Shown: in pieces, positions 16,772 to 25,004 of the stretch
Layout: each line of letters begins with the position of its first letter
How positions within the stretch are numbered: the stretch's first letter is position 1
Source: Hyphomicrobiales bacterium
GTDB lineage: Bacteria > Pseudomonadota > Alphaproteobacteria > Rhizobiales > Xanthobacteraceae
Reading direction: 5' to 3'
Assembly: GCA_019243195.1 (NCBI GenBank)
Contig: JAFAUQ010000013.1
Location: 1 to 34,087 of the forward strand
DNA length: 34,087 nucleotides
Made by a program: the position numbers and the translations under genes
The notes under the pieces: generated by a model
What the model was told of the DNA's origin: nothing
Databases searched by the model: none
Seen by the model: only the letters and a program-made list of their open reading frames with translations

Positions 16772-17305
16772 ATGTCAGAGTATCGCAGAGTCCGGATCGA
16801 AGGCGGGTGGTTCTTCTTCACCGTAACGCTCGCCGACCGCTCGGCCGATCTGCTCGTGCGTCATATCGAGCCCCTGCGCAACGCCTATGCGGCCGCACTA
16901 AGGCGGGATCCTTTCGAGACAATTGCAATCTGCGTGCTGCCCGATCACCTGCACGCGATCTGGTCCTTGCCTGAGGACGATGCGGATTTTTCTCGCCGTT
17001 GGAGCCTGATCAAGCACGATTTCTCCTGCGGTTTGCCGGCCAGTCCCGACAGAAGTGCAAGCAAACGCGCGAAACGGGAAAAGGGAGTATGGCAGCGACG
17101 TTATTGGGAACACGCGATCCGTGACGAGACCGACCTTTCGCGCCACGTCGACTACATTCATTTCAATCCAGTCAAACACGGGCTCGTCTCGCGCGCTTGC
17201 GATTGGCCGCATAGTTCCTTTCACCGCTACGTCGCTCGCGGAATGTTGCCGGTCGATTGGGGCGGCGATGCGCGGGAAACGGTGGGCATTCGTTTCGGCG
17301 AATAG
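16772..17305 (+). CDS. REP-associated tyrosine transposase (RAYT)
   Basis: 177-residue Y1/HUH single-strand transposase of the TnpA-REP type, domesticated relatives of IS200/IS605 transposases that cut REP sequences. The HUH motif is H59-L60-H61 (LPDHLHAIWSLP). The catalytic tyrosine candidate is Y128 in DYIHFNPVKHGLV. The conserved VWQRRYWEH block is at 106-114. Length is normal for the family, with no frameshift, so the gene looks intact. It is preceded by an AT-rich 65-base stretch unlike the surrounding DNA and no strong ribosome site. Family B REPs lie on both sides and a further copy is at 7973-8090. Confidence 0.92.
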   Translation: MSEYRRVRIEGGWFFFTVTLADRSADLLVRHIEPLRNAYAAALRRDPFETIAICVLPDHLHAIWSLPEDDADFSRRWSLIKHDFSCGLPASPDRSASKRAKREKGVWQRRYWEHAIRDETDLSRHVDYIHFNPVKHGLVSRACDWPHSSFHRYVARGMLPVDWGGDARETVGIRFGE

Positions 17306-17310
17306 GCGAA

Positions 17311-17426
17311 CCGTAGGGTGGGCTAAGCGCGCCGATGGGCGCGCGTGCCCACCAACGATGGACCTCACAATTATTTGGTGGGCACGCGGTCTGCGCTTCG
17401 CTCCGCCCGCTTAGCCCACCCTACGG
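17311..17426. repeat. REP pair (BIME), family B, right of RAYT
   Basis: Left arm 17311-17353, identical to the repeat on the other side of the RAYT. It is followed after a 23-base spacer by an inverted, diverged copy at 17377-17426 that ends CTTAGCCCACCCTACGG. It begins 6 bases after the RAYT stop and ends 15 bases before the FAD oxidoreductase stop. Confidence 0.9.
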
Positions 17427-17441
17427 AGCTACGGAGCACGT

Positions 17442-18956
17442 TCACTCCGCGGCGGCGGGCGCTTGCACGGCAGCGGCGATGCTGGGCGAGAGATACGCGC
17501 CCTGGCGCAACAGCTCGCGCTGGATCGCGGCGGCGTCAAGCTCGCGCGGGCGCCGGCCGGAGCCCACCGCGAGCGCGGCCGCAACGCCGGCCGCCTGTCC
17601 GGTGAGCCAGCACTGCGGAATTTCGCGCAGGAAAGAATGCGAACTCGGGTCGCAGGCGATGTGCCGCCCGGCGCCCAGGATGTTGTCGAGCCCGTGCGGC
17701 AGCAGCGCGCCGTACGGCACCGAGATGTTGGGAAACTTCGGCGAGAGCGAGGGCGAGACGCCGATCTCGTCGTCGAAGACGCGGCCGGTCGGCCATTGCT
17801 CACGCGTCACTTTGCTTCGGCCGACCAGGCGGCGGCTATGGCGCACGCCGATCTGCGGCGCGCCGAGCATGAGGAACGCATCGGCGAACCCCGGCGCGGC
17901 AGTGCGATACGCCTCGACGTGCCCGACCGCGAGTTCGCGCGAGCGCAGGTCGACGGCGGTGAGGTCGTCCACGTTGATGGCGCTGTAGCCGGCGAGGCGC
18001 GGCCCCATGAACAACGCGACGTCGTTCCGCCACGAGACGAACGGCTTCTCGAAAAATTTGAGCCGCGCGCGGCCGCGCGCCATGAATGCGGCAAAGCCGT
18101 CGGGATCGTCGCGGCGGAATGCGAGCCAACGCTCCATATCGACGCCGCCCATCAGGAAGGCGGTGTTGATGCAGTGATGGATGTCGCCGGTATCGATGTC
18201 CGATTCGCATTGCCCGCCGGCACGCGCGATCAGGTCGGCGTCGCCGCTCGCGTCGATCGTCACTTGCGCAAATACGGCGTGGCGGCCTTCCTTGCTTTCG
18301 AAGATCGCGCCTTTCACGGCGCCGTCTTGCACGATCGGCGCGGCGCACCAGGCGTGCAGCAGCAGGCGCGCCTTGGCCTGGCTCACCATTCGCATCGACA
18401 GCGTCTTGAGCGCCTCGGGGTCGATCGTCGGCGACCAGGTGACGATGCCGTGGTAGGCGGCGGTGCGTTGCGCCCAATAGGCGGCGCTCGCGGCATCGCG
18501 GCTGCCCCACGTGGCCCGCGGCGGTCCCTGGATCGCGTCCTTGGGCAGGCGCTCCATCAGTTCGCCGGCGATGCCGCGAATGATGTGGGCGCCCGACCAG
18601 TCGGTCATGCGGTCGATCCAGATGACGAGCCCGCCGGTCGAAAGCCCGCCCAGATGGTTGTAGCGCTCGACCAGCAGCACGTCGGCGCCGAGCCGCGCGG
18701 CTGCGATCGCCGCTGCGGTGCCGGCCGGGCCGCCGCCCACCACCAGCACATCGGTCTCGGCATAAACCGGGATGTCGCGTGCGGACTCGGCGAAGGTCTT
18801 GTTCGGCCGCGCCGGCCGCGCGCGGCTACGCTCGCCGAAGGATTCGAGCCCCTGCTCGGCGCCGATGCTGTTGCTGAAGTTCGTGCCCGGTCCGTCGCGA
18901 AAGATTTCGCTCTCGCGCACGCCCCGACCGGTCGGGCCGTCTTTATCGCTGGTCAT
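17442..18956 (-). CDS. FAD-dependent oxidoreductase (FAD_oxidored family)
   Basis: 504 residues. The FAD-binding Rossmann motif VVGGGPAGTAAA starts at residue 72, followed by the ribose-binding acid in LLVERYNHLGG, then an IDASGDADLIARAG segment typical of this family. A C-terminal flavin motif includes GQAAGVAAALAV. The first 60 or so residues are an unusual hydrophilic extension, and there is no good ribosome site before the ATG at 18956, so the true start may lie inside. It lies downstream of the AtuA/DUF4387/ABC operon on the same strand but is separated by palindrome D. The substrate is unknown. Confidence 0.85.
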   Translation of the reverse strand: MTSDKDGPTGRGVRESEIFRDGPGTNFSNSIGAEQGLESFGERSRARPARPNKTFAESARDIPVYAETDVLVVGGGPAGTAAAIAAARLGADVLLVERYNHLGGLSTGGLVIWIDRMTDWSGAHIIRGIAGELMERLPKDAIQGPPRATWGSRDAASAAYWAQRTAAYHGIVTWSPTIDPEALKTLSMRMVSQAKARLLLHAWCAAPIVQDGAVKGAIFESKEGRHAVFAQVTIDASGDADLIARAGGQCESDIDTGDIHHCINTAFLMGGVDMERWLAFRRDDPDGFAAFMARGRARLKFFEKPFVSWRNDVALFMGPRLAGYSAINVDDLTAVDLRSRELAVGHVEAYRTAAPGFADAFLMLGAPQIGVRHSRRLVGRSKVTREQWPTGRVFDDEIGVSPSLSPKFPNISVPYGALLPHGLDNILGAGRHIACDPSSHSFLREIPQCWLTGQAAGVAAALAVGSGRRPRELDAAAIQRELLRQGAYLSPSIAAAVQAPAAAE

Positions 18957-18979
18957 GGGGCGAGCTTATCACGTGCCTT

Positions 18980-19058
18980 CGTAGCCCGCATGAGCCCGCG
19001 GAGCAGGCGAGATGCGGGCCCCCCGGATGTCGCGGCTTCGCCGCTCATCCGGGCTACG
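18980..19058. repeat. Intergenic palindrome, family D (copy 1)
   Basis: Outer arms CGTAGCCCGCATGAGC and GCTCATCCGGGCTACG. It lies between the DUF4387 gene and the FAD oxidoreductase, and its right end contains the TAG stop codon of the DUF4387 gene. Confidence 0.88.
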
Positions 19059-19401
19059 ATGAACCATCCACCGGCACCTCGATGCCCAGCAGCGGGGCAT
19101 ATTGCTGGCTGCCGAAAATATCCGGATCGCCGAGGCTGCCGCTCGGCATCTTGCGGTAGATCGTGAATTTGATCGCCAGCGCCGGGTCGAACTCGACGTG
19201 ATCGCTGATGCGGGAATCCGGAATACCGTAGATGCGGCACACCGCCTCGCGCGATAGCACCTTGCTGCGCCGCACGAGGTCGTAGCTGGCGCGGTTGTTG
19301 AAGATCACGTCGAAGGTGATCTTGTCGACCCCGGCGTTCTTGCTGCGGATGGTCTTGGCAAGAGACGACAGCGGCACCGTGCGCACGGCCTTCGCGTTCA
19401 T
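19054..19401 (-). CDS. DUF4387 family protein
   Basis: 115 residues: PLSSLAKTIRSKNAGVDKIT, then TFDVIFNNRASYDLV, then DPALAIKFTIYRKMPSGS. DUF4387 proteins nearly always sit beside AtuA-like (DUF1446) genes and probably act with them as a complex or as two halves of one activity; the chemistry is not established. The start is 3 bases after the AtuA-like stop. The last residue codons and TAG stop fall in the family D palindrome, so the palindrome has probably set the C-terminus. Confidence 0.88.
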   Translation of the reverse strand: MNAKAVRTVPLSSLAKTIRSKNAGVDKITFDVIFNNRASYDLVRRSKVLSREAVCRIYGIPDSRISDHVEFDPALAIKFTIYRKMPSGSLGDPDIFGSQQYAPLLGIEVPVDGSS

Positions 19402-19404
19402 CGC

Positions 19405-20796
19405 TCAAGCCCCGGCCGCGGTGAGATGGAGGGTAAAGAGTTCACACGGGTCGTCGATCCGCATCGTGTGATTGAGCGTCCAGCGATAGGCCGGACTCGC
19501 CCGCATGACCTCATCGAGCAGGAACGCGACCCCGCCGGCCGTTCCCTTCACGTCGGGCAAGCGCGCGTAGAACATCTGCCGCGAGCCCGCCATGCACACT
19601 TCCTCAGCCATTTCTTTTGTCGGCGCCACGCCCTGCACCACCACACATAGTTCGTGCGCTGGCCGGTCGCGCAATGGTTCGAGTTCTCCCATGACGCCGT
19701 CGCGGCCGTACACCGTATACGCGAGCTCGTACCCGGCGTTGCCGAAGCGCTCGCGCACCGCATTACGCGCCCAGGCGATGACCTCATCGATGCGGGAGAT
19801 CGTGTACGGGTCGCGAATGCCGACGATGCCGACGCACCGCTCGCCGACCTTGCCGGCGCCCTCGAGCTTCACCCGCAGTTCGTCCGCCGCGACATAGCGC
19901 GGACCGGTGACTCGCGTAGTGCGCTCGTCGAATTGCTCATAGACGCATTCGCGCATGTCGATGTGGCCGCCGAGAAAATATTCGTAATAAGGATTGCTCC
20001 GTTCGTACATGGCATGCGCAGCGACCGAGGCGACGGTGCAGCGCTGCTCGGGCAGCATCGCCGTCACCTTCACGTCCTGCATCGTTATTTCTCCCATGAC
20101 CGATTCCTTTGCGCCGTAGGGCTCGGCGCAGAACGAAGCGCATTCCAATATCTTTCCGTAGTAATAGGCGAGCGCCGGCGGATAGCCTTGCCGCAACGCG
20201 GGCGCGGCGAAGATGGCGCTATCGCTGCTGCGGCCGCCGATGATGACGTCGGCGCCTTGGTCGAGGAGTTTGATGTAGGGGTGAACGCCGGCGACGGCGA
20301 CGATGCGGTCGGTCGCGTCAAGTTCCGCGAGCGAGAGATCGGGCCGGCCGTCGAGACCGCGCACCGCGTCACCGGAGACGATCTTTTGCCGGACGGCGTC
20401 CTTGGAAACTTCCGAATAGAAGTAGCCGACCGTGAAGGCCTTGAGCTTGTGTTGCTCGGCAAGCTCCTTGACGATGCCGACGTAACGGTCGACGCGGCTG
20501 TTGGTGCCGGTGTCGCCGGCCGAGCCGATCACCATCGGCACGCCCAGCCGGCGCGCCCCGAGCAGCATCGCCTCGATATCGTGCCGCTGCCAGGCGAGCG
20601 GGCTCGTGCTGCTGTCGGTCCCGAGCGGGATCGGGCCGCAATCGCAACTCCCGGAGTCGCAGGCGATCAGGTCGGGCTCCGCCGTCAGGCCGCGCTCGAA
20701 ACTGCCGAGCTTCGTCGGCGCAAAGCCGAGATGACCGTTTGGGCACAGAATGCGCAGGCCCCTGTTGACGCGCTGGACATCCGATGCGATCGTCAT
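19405..20796 (-). CDS. AtuA-like (DUF1446) protein
   Basis: 463 residues of the acyclic terpene utilisation AtuA family. Typical stretches are DLIACDSGSCDCGPIPLGTD near the N-terminus, MVIGSAGDTGTNSRVD, and GADVIIGGRSSDSAIFAAPA. AtuA itself belongs to a Pseudomonas citronellol/geraniol pathway, but its exact reaction is unclear and this relative is embedded in a transporter operon, so a terpene role is not implied. GGAGAG precedes the ATG at 20796; the frame upstream overlaps the ATPase gene. Gap to the ATPase stop is 17 bases. Confidence 0.9.
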   Translation of the reverse strand: MTIASDVQRVNRGLRILCPNGHLGFAPTKLGSFERGLTAEPDLIACDSGSCDCGPIPLGTDSSTSPLAWQRHDIEAMLLGARRLGVPMVIGSAGDTGTNSRVDRYVGIVKELAEQHKLKAFTVGYFYSEVSKDAVRQKIVSGDAVRGLDGRPDLSLAELDATDRIVAVAGVHPYIKLLDQGADVIIGGRSSDSAIFAAPALRQGYPPALAYYYGKILECASFCAEPYGAKESVMGEITMQDVKVTAMLPEQRCTVASVAAHAMYERSNPYYEYFLGGHIDMRECVYEQFDERTTRVTGPRYVAADELRVKLEGAGKVGERCVGIVGIRDPYTISRIDEVIAWARNAVRERFGNAGYELAYTVYGRDGVMGELEPLRDRPAHELCVVVQGVAPTKEMAEEVCMAGSRQMFYARLPDVKGTAGGVAFLLDEVMRASPAYRWTLNHTMRIDDPCELFTLHLTAAGA

Positions 20797-20813
20797 GATC
20801 TCTCCTCGATGTT

Positions 20814-21899
20814 TCACTCGCGCAAGACGAGGCAATCGTCCGGATCGACACGCCAGGCGACCGAAGAGCCTTTGGCAAAATCGGAGCGCGGCCGCGCCAG
20901 GGCGCAAATTTCCAGCGGGCCGGAGCAGATAAAAATTTGCGCCATGTCGCCGACGAGGAGCGAGCGCGTGACGGTGCCGATGTTCCCCGCCCGGCCTGAG
21001 GCGGCCACGGCTTCAAGATGCACGGCGCCCGGACGGAACGCCACGGCGGCGTGGCCGCCGCGGCCGTCTCCCCAGGGATCGCGGGCGCGCAGCACCGTGC
21101 CGTCGGCGAGCCGCGCCTCGACGACGGTGTCGCTGGAGGCGCCGGCAATATCCGCCGCGAAAATGTTGCGCACGCCCAGGAACGCAGCGATGAAGCGGGT
21201 GCGTGGCGCGGCGTGAATCTCGGCCGGCGTGCCCTGCTGCTCGATGCGGCCCGACCGCATGACCATGATGCGGTCGGAGAGCGAGAAGGCTTCCTCCTGA
21301 TCGTGGGTGACGTAGATCGCCGTGAAGCCGATCCGGCGGCGCAAGTCGGCAAGCTCGCCGCGCATCTGCAGGCGCAGCTGGGCATCGAGATTGGACAGCG
21401 GCTCATCGAGCAGGACGACCTTGGTCTCGAAGGCGATGGCGCGCGCCAACGCCACCCGTTGCTGCTGTCCACCCGAAAGCCGCGTCGCCGGCCGGTCGGC
21501 GAAATCCGCGAGGTCGACGAGGGCAAGCGCCCGCTCGACCGCGGTCCGTGCGAGCTTGCGCGGGACGCCGCGCACGCGCAGCGGAAAGGCGACATTGTCC
21601 GCGACCGACATGTGCGGCCATATGGCGTAGGACTGAAACACCATGGAGAGACCGCGCTTTTCCGGCGCGATGTTGATTCCCGCGCCGCGATCGTAAACCG
21701 GCACGCCGTCAATGACGATGCGCCCGTCGTGCGGACGTTCGAGGCCGGCAACGGCGCGCAACGTCGTGGTCTTGCCGCAACCCGAGGGGCCAAGCAGCGT
21801 GACGTGCTCGCCCGCGGCGACCGTGAAGCTCACGCGTTCGACCGCCGTCGTATCGCCGTAGCCGACGACCAGATCCTCGACCGACACGATCGCGCTCAT
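20814..21899 (-). CDS. ABC transporter ATP-binding protein
   Basis: 361-residue ATPase of the iron/polyamine/sulfate importer group. Walker A GPSGCGKTT is at 37-45 (K43), the Q-loop Q89 is in MVFQSYAIWP, the signature LSGGQQQR is at 141-148, Walker B VVLLDEP is at 161-167, and the switch His is in THDQEEA. A C-terminal TOBE-like domain (about 270-361) follows. Its ATG overlaps the permease stop (ATGA), so the two are translationally coupled. It powers the two-domain permease encoded upstream. Confidence 0.95.
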   Translation of the reverse strand: MSAIVSVEDLVVGYGDTTAVERVSFTVAAGEHVTLLGPSGCGKTTTLRAVAGLERPHDGRIVIDGVPVYDRGAGINIAPEKRGLSMVFQSYAIWPHMSVADNVAFPLRVRGVPRKLARTAVERALALVDLADFADRPATRLSGGQQQRVALARAIAFETKVVLLDEPLSNLDAQLRLQMRGELADLRRRIGFTAIYVTHDQEEAFSLSDRIMVMRSGRIEQQGTPAEIHAAPRTRFIAAFLGVRNIFAADIAGASSDTVVEARLADGTVLRARDPWGDGRGGHAAVAFRPGAVHLEAVAASGRAGNIGTVTRSLLVGDMAQIFICSGPLEICALARPRSDFAKGSSVAWRVDPDDCLVLRE

Positions 21900-23578
21900 G
21901 CGGCGACCTCGCGCTGGCGCGTCCTGAGCACGAGGGCAAGCGCGACGAAGGTGACGACAAGCTGCATCACGCTCAGCGCCGCGAGCGCATTGACGTTGCC
22001 GGCCTCCCACAGGTCGAACACGGCGACGGACAATACCGTGCTGCGGCTGGTGTAGAGCAGGATGGAGGCGCTAACTTCCTGCATCGCCAGGATGAAGAGC
22101 AATGTCCACGCCGCCGCGAGCGTCGGCCGCGTGAGCGGCAAGACGACCAGGCGGAGCGTCTTGGCGAGGCCGGCGCCGGCGACGCGCGCGGCATCCTCGA
22201 GTTCCGGATGAAGCTGGCGTAGCGCGCCCGAAGCCGCCCGCACCCCGAACGGCAGATAGTGGGTCACATAGGCGACCAGCAGAATGAAGATCGTGCCGTA
22301 GATCGGCACGAGGGTCAGGCCCACGTAGGTCCACAACAACCCGAGCGCGAGGACGATAGGCGGCAGCGCGAGCGGCATCATGCTGACCTGATCGAGAAAG
22401 CCGCGCATCCGGCCGCGGGTGCGCACAATCACCCAGCCGGCGGCGAGGCCGATCGCGCAGACGCAGGTCGCGGTCGCGGCGCCGAGCAGCAGGCTGTTGC
22501 GCGCCGCCAAATAAGTCTTCGGATAAGTGAAGAGCACGTAACGGAAGTGACGCAGGTCGAAGGCCATCAGTTTGACGTCGACCGTGAGAAAGTTGACGAG
22601 GGCCGCCCACGCGAGCGTCAGCACCGGCAGAGCGACCGCGACCGCGACATAGAACCAGACGAGGCCGGCGAGGAAATGCCGGACCGGCCCCACCGCGATC
22701 CGCCGCGGGCGAAACGCCTTGCCGGTCACGGTCACGAAGGACCGGCGATTGAGCACCGCCGCTTGCAATGCGACGAAGACGGCGGTGACGGCGAGCAGCA
22801 GCAATCCCCAGGCGGCGGCCTGTCCGGCGCGCTGCGGATAGTTGTTGATGAGCCGGTAGATTTCGGTTCCCACGACGTGGAACCCGGCGGGCATGCCCAG
22901 CACCGCCGGAACGCTGAACAGGCCCATCGCCTGCACGAACACCAGCATGGCGCTGCCGAGCGCCGCCGGCAGCGCGAGCGGCAGCGTCACGCGCGCAAAC
23001 GTTTTTGCCGGCGATGCCCCGTGGATGCGGGCGCTGTCTTCGAGCGATGGATCCATGGCGCGGAGGGCGCCACCGACGAGCAGGAACGGCAGCGGCGCAT
23101 AAGCAAGCGCGGAAACAAATATAACGCCGCCGGCGCTGTGCAGGTTGACCAGCGGATCGGCGATGCCGAGCACCTCGCGGCCGAACAGATTGATAAGCCC
23201 GCCGCGCGGCGACCCGAGCCATGACCAGGCAATCGCAGTGAGCAGCGGCGTGACGTAAAGCGGCAGGATGACGAATTGCTCGAGCGCGGCGCGGCCGGGC
23301 GTGTCGATGCGCACGAGGACGAGCGCGAGGGCGCCGCCCACCGCGACGGCGAGCGCAGTCGTCCCGACGCCGACGAACAAGGTATTGGCGATGATGCGGG
23401 TGGAGGCGAGCACGGTGGCGAGCCGGCGCGCGCTTAGCCCACCGCCGTCGGCGATGGCGCCGAACGCGACGGCCAGCATGGGAGCGATGACCAGGACTGC
23501 GAGGAGCAGACAAAGGCTCGTCGCCATTGCATTCTCGGCCGCGGGAAGGAAGCTCGGTCGCGTCTGTTGGGTCACCAC
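21896..23578 (-). CDS. ABC transporter permease, two-domain fusion
   Basis: About 560 residues containing two complete permease domains in one chain, as in FbpB/AfuB-type iron and related importers. Each half has six or so membrane segments and an EAA loop: EDSARIHGASPAKTFARVTL in the first, EDAARVAGAGLAKTLRLVVL in the second. The start is uncertain. GTG 23578 has GAGG six bases upstream; ATG 23527 (giving 543 residues) has no ribosome site. The open frame further upstream overlaps the binding-protein gene and is not protein-like. Confidence 0.92.
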   Translation of the reverse strand: MVTQQTRPSFLPAAENAMATSLCLLLAVLVIAPMLAVAFGAIADGGGLSARRLATVLASTRIIANTLFVGVGTTALAVAVGGALALVLVRIDTPGRAALEQFVILPLYVTPLLTAIAWSWLGSPRGGLINLFGREVLGIADPLVNLHSAGGVIFVSALAYAPLPFLLVGGALRAMDPSLEDSARIHGASPAKTFARVTLPLALPAALGSAMLVFVQAMGLFSVPAVLGMPAGFHVVGTEIYRLINNYPQRAGQAAAWGLLLLAVTAVFVALQAAVLNRRSFVTVTGKAFRPRRIAVGPVRHFLAGLVWFYVAVAVALPVLTLAWAALVNFLTVDVKLMAFDLRHFRYVLFTYPKTYLAARNSLLLGAATATCVCAIGLAAGWVIVRTRGRMRGFLDQVSMMPLALPPIVLALGLLWTYVGLTLVPIYGTIFILLVAYVTHYLPFGVRAASGALRQLHPELEDAARVAGAGLAKTLRLVVLPLTRPTLAAAWTLLFILAMQEVSASILLYTSRSTVLSVAVFDLWEAGNVNALAALSVMQLVVTFVALALVLRTRQREVAA

Positions 23579-23601
23579 ATGCGGCCTCGGACGCGTTCCT
23601 G

Positions 23602-24645
23602 CTACGATTTGAAGTACCGTTCGAAGGTCTCGGGGAAATTCTGCGCGGCCGCTTCGTAATCGGCGAGATTGCTCGGCAACAGCGGCCTGGTCTGCGCGAG
23701 CGGCAGTTGGCCGGCGGGCGTGCGCACTCCCGCGCGCATCGAATAGACGCCGAAGATTTCCACCGCAAGCAGGGTCTGGCCCTCTTCCGAGAGTGCGTAG
23801 TCGACGAACAAGCGCGCGGCGTTCGGATGCGGCGCGTCCTTGAGGATCGCGATCGGCGCAATGGCGAGCGGCATTCCCTCGCTCGGGTAAACGCCCACGA
23901 TACCTGCTTCGACCGCCGGCGCCTCGAAGGCGCGGAAATGGTCGACGGTGGCGCCGACCAGGGCCTCGCCGCGCACCAGCATGTCGATGAGCTGGGGAGC
24001 GGTGGCAACGACCACCGGCTCTTGCTCGCCCCATTTGCGCATGAAGTCGGCACCGAGCTTCTTCTCCAGTATGTACATTTGATTGAAGCTCGTACCGGCG
24101 GCCGAGTCCTGGATTACCAGCTTGCGGCCCCTGAACTCGGGCCGCAGCAGGTCGACCCAGGCTTTCGGCGCGCGCTCGGGTGCCAGAATGTTTTTGTTGT
24201 ACGCCATGATGACCCCCACGATTCGCGCTGTGATCCACTGGCCGCGGTCATGAGCTTCGGGCGGATAGGCGTCGAGTTCGGGTGAGCGATATTCAAGCAG
24301 ACTGCCGTGGCGCGAGAGGGAAAGATACGCGGCGAGACTTGCGACGTGCAGAACGTCGAAGGTCACGTTGCGGGCCCGCATCTCGGCGTCGACCCGCGCC
24401 AGCACGCGGCCGGTGGGAGCGGAATAAAAGCCGCTGGTCGCGTCGATGAACGGATATTTGCTGATGAAAGCTTGCAGGAAACGCGGCAGCTCCGCCGCCG
24501 AACCCGACGTGGCGAGCGCCACCGCGCCTTCTTTGCGGGCTGCCGCGATCACGTCGGCGCGCTCCTGCGCGCACAGCGGCTCGGCGGCGACGAGCCCGCT
24601 CGCCAGCAGGCCTTGCAGCACACAGCGACGGCTCGGGTTAATCAC
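23602..24645 (-). CDS. ABC transporter solute-binding protein (Tat-exported)
   Basis: 347 residues of the iron-type extracellular solute-binding family. The N-terminus has a twin-arginine signal (PSRRCVLQGLLASGLVAAEP, cleavage near LCAQ). The periplasmic lobe motifs include AYNKNILAPERAPKAWVDLL and the later APIAILKDAPHPNAARLFVD. GTG 24645 is chosen because AGGAGG lies five bases upstream; ATG 24690 has no site. It is the first gene of the operon. The ligand could be ferric ion, a polyamine or an organic acid; the catabolic genes behind it favour an organic compound. Confidence 0.9.
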   Translation of the reverse strand: MINPSRRCVLQGLLASGLVAAEPLCAQERADVIAAARKEGAVALATSGSAAELPRFLQAFISKYPFIDATSGFYSAPTGRVLARVDAEMRARNVTFDVLHVASLAAYLSLSRHGSLLEYRSPELDAYPPEAHDRGQWITARIVGVIMAYNKNILAPERAPKAWVDLLRPEFRGRKLVIQDSAAGTSFNQMYILEKKLGADFMRKWGEQEPVVVATAPQLIDMLVRGEALVGATVDHFRAFEAPAVEAGIVGVYPSEGMPLAIAPIAILKDAPHPNAARLFVDYALSEEGQTLLAVEIFGVYSMRAGVRTPAGQLPLAQTRPLLPSNLADYEAAAQNFPETFERYFKS

Positions 24646-24859
24646 GACGGCCTCCTGCCTCTCAGGCGAACGCCCATCGCCTAACCTCATTGCCGGCCGC
24701 CGCGGACATGCCGGGGCGGGAATCATACGCGGGGCGAATGCGTCCCGCCACTCTCAGCCGGGTTTAGGGAACAATATCAAGCGCGTCGAAGCCGCCGTCG
24801 TCCCGCGGCCCGCGGCAGGACAAGAGCGCCTTCGGTTATGCCCTGATATTTGAGCGTCC
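24646..24859. other. Divergent upstream region, no gene
   Basis: Region between the ABC operon and the promoter of the metalloprotease gene. It must hold the leftward promoter of the ABC operon, but no convincing -35/-10 pair or operator was found. No protein-like ORF is present. Confidence 0.4.
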
Positions 24860-24888
24860 TTGTTCGGCCGGACCACCTGTGGTATTAT
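24860..24888 (+). promoter_or_regulatory. Sigma-70-like promoter of the metalloprotease gene
   Basis: TTGTTC (24860-24865), 17-base spacer, TATTAT (24883-24888), in an unusually AT-rich patch. This leaves a leader of about 110 bases before the ATG at 25005. Confidence 0.5.
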
Positions 24889-25004
24889 ACTACAACACGA
24901 GGAACAATCGATATGCTCGTGTGCCGATCCGATACTCCCCGACTTCGTTCAATTGTGCGCAGTTATCCTTCCGGGCCCGAGCAACTCAGTAACGAGAGCA
25001 TCAA

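Larger units (their letters stand above)
16664..17426 (+). mobile_element. RAYT with flanking REP sequences
   Basis: A REP-associated tyrosine transposase gene lies between a single REP (16664-16706) and a paired inverted REP unit (17311-17426). The two left arms are identical over 43 bases. This is the classical arrangement of RAYT loci, where the transposase acts on its neighbouring REPs. Confidence 0.8.
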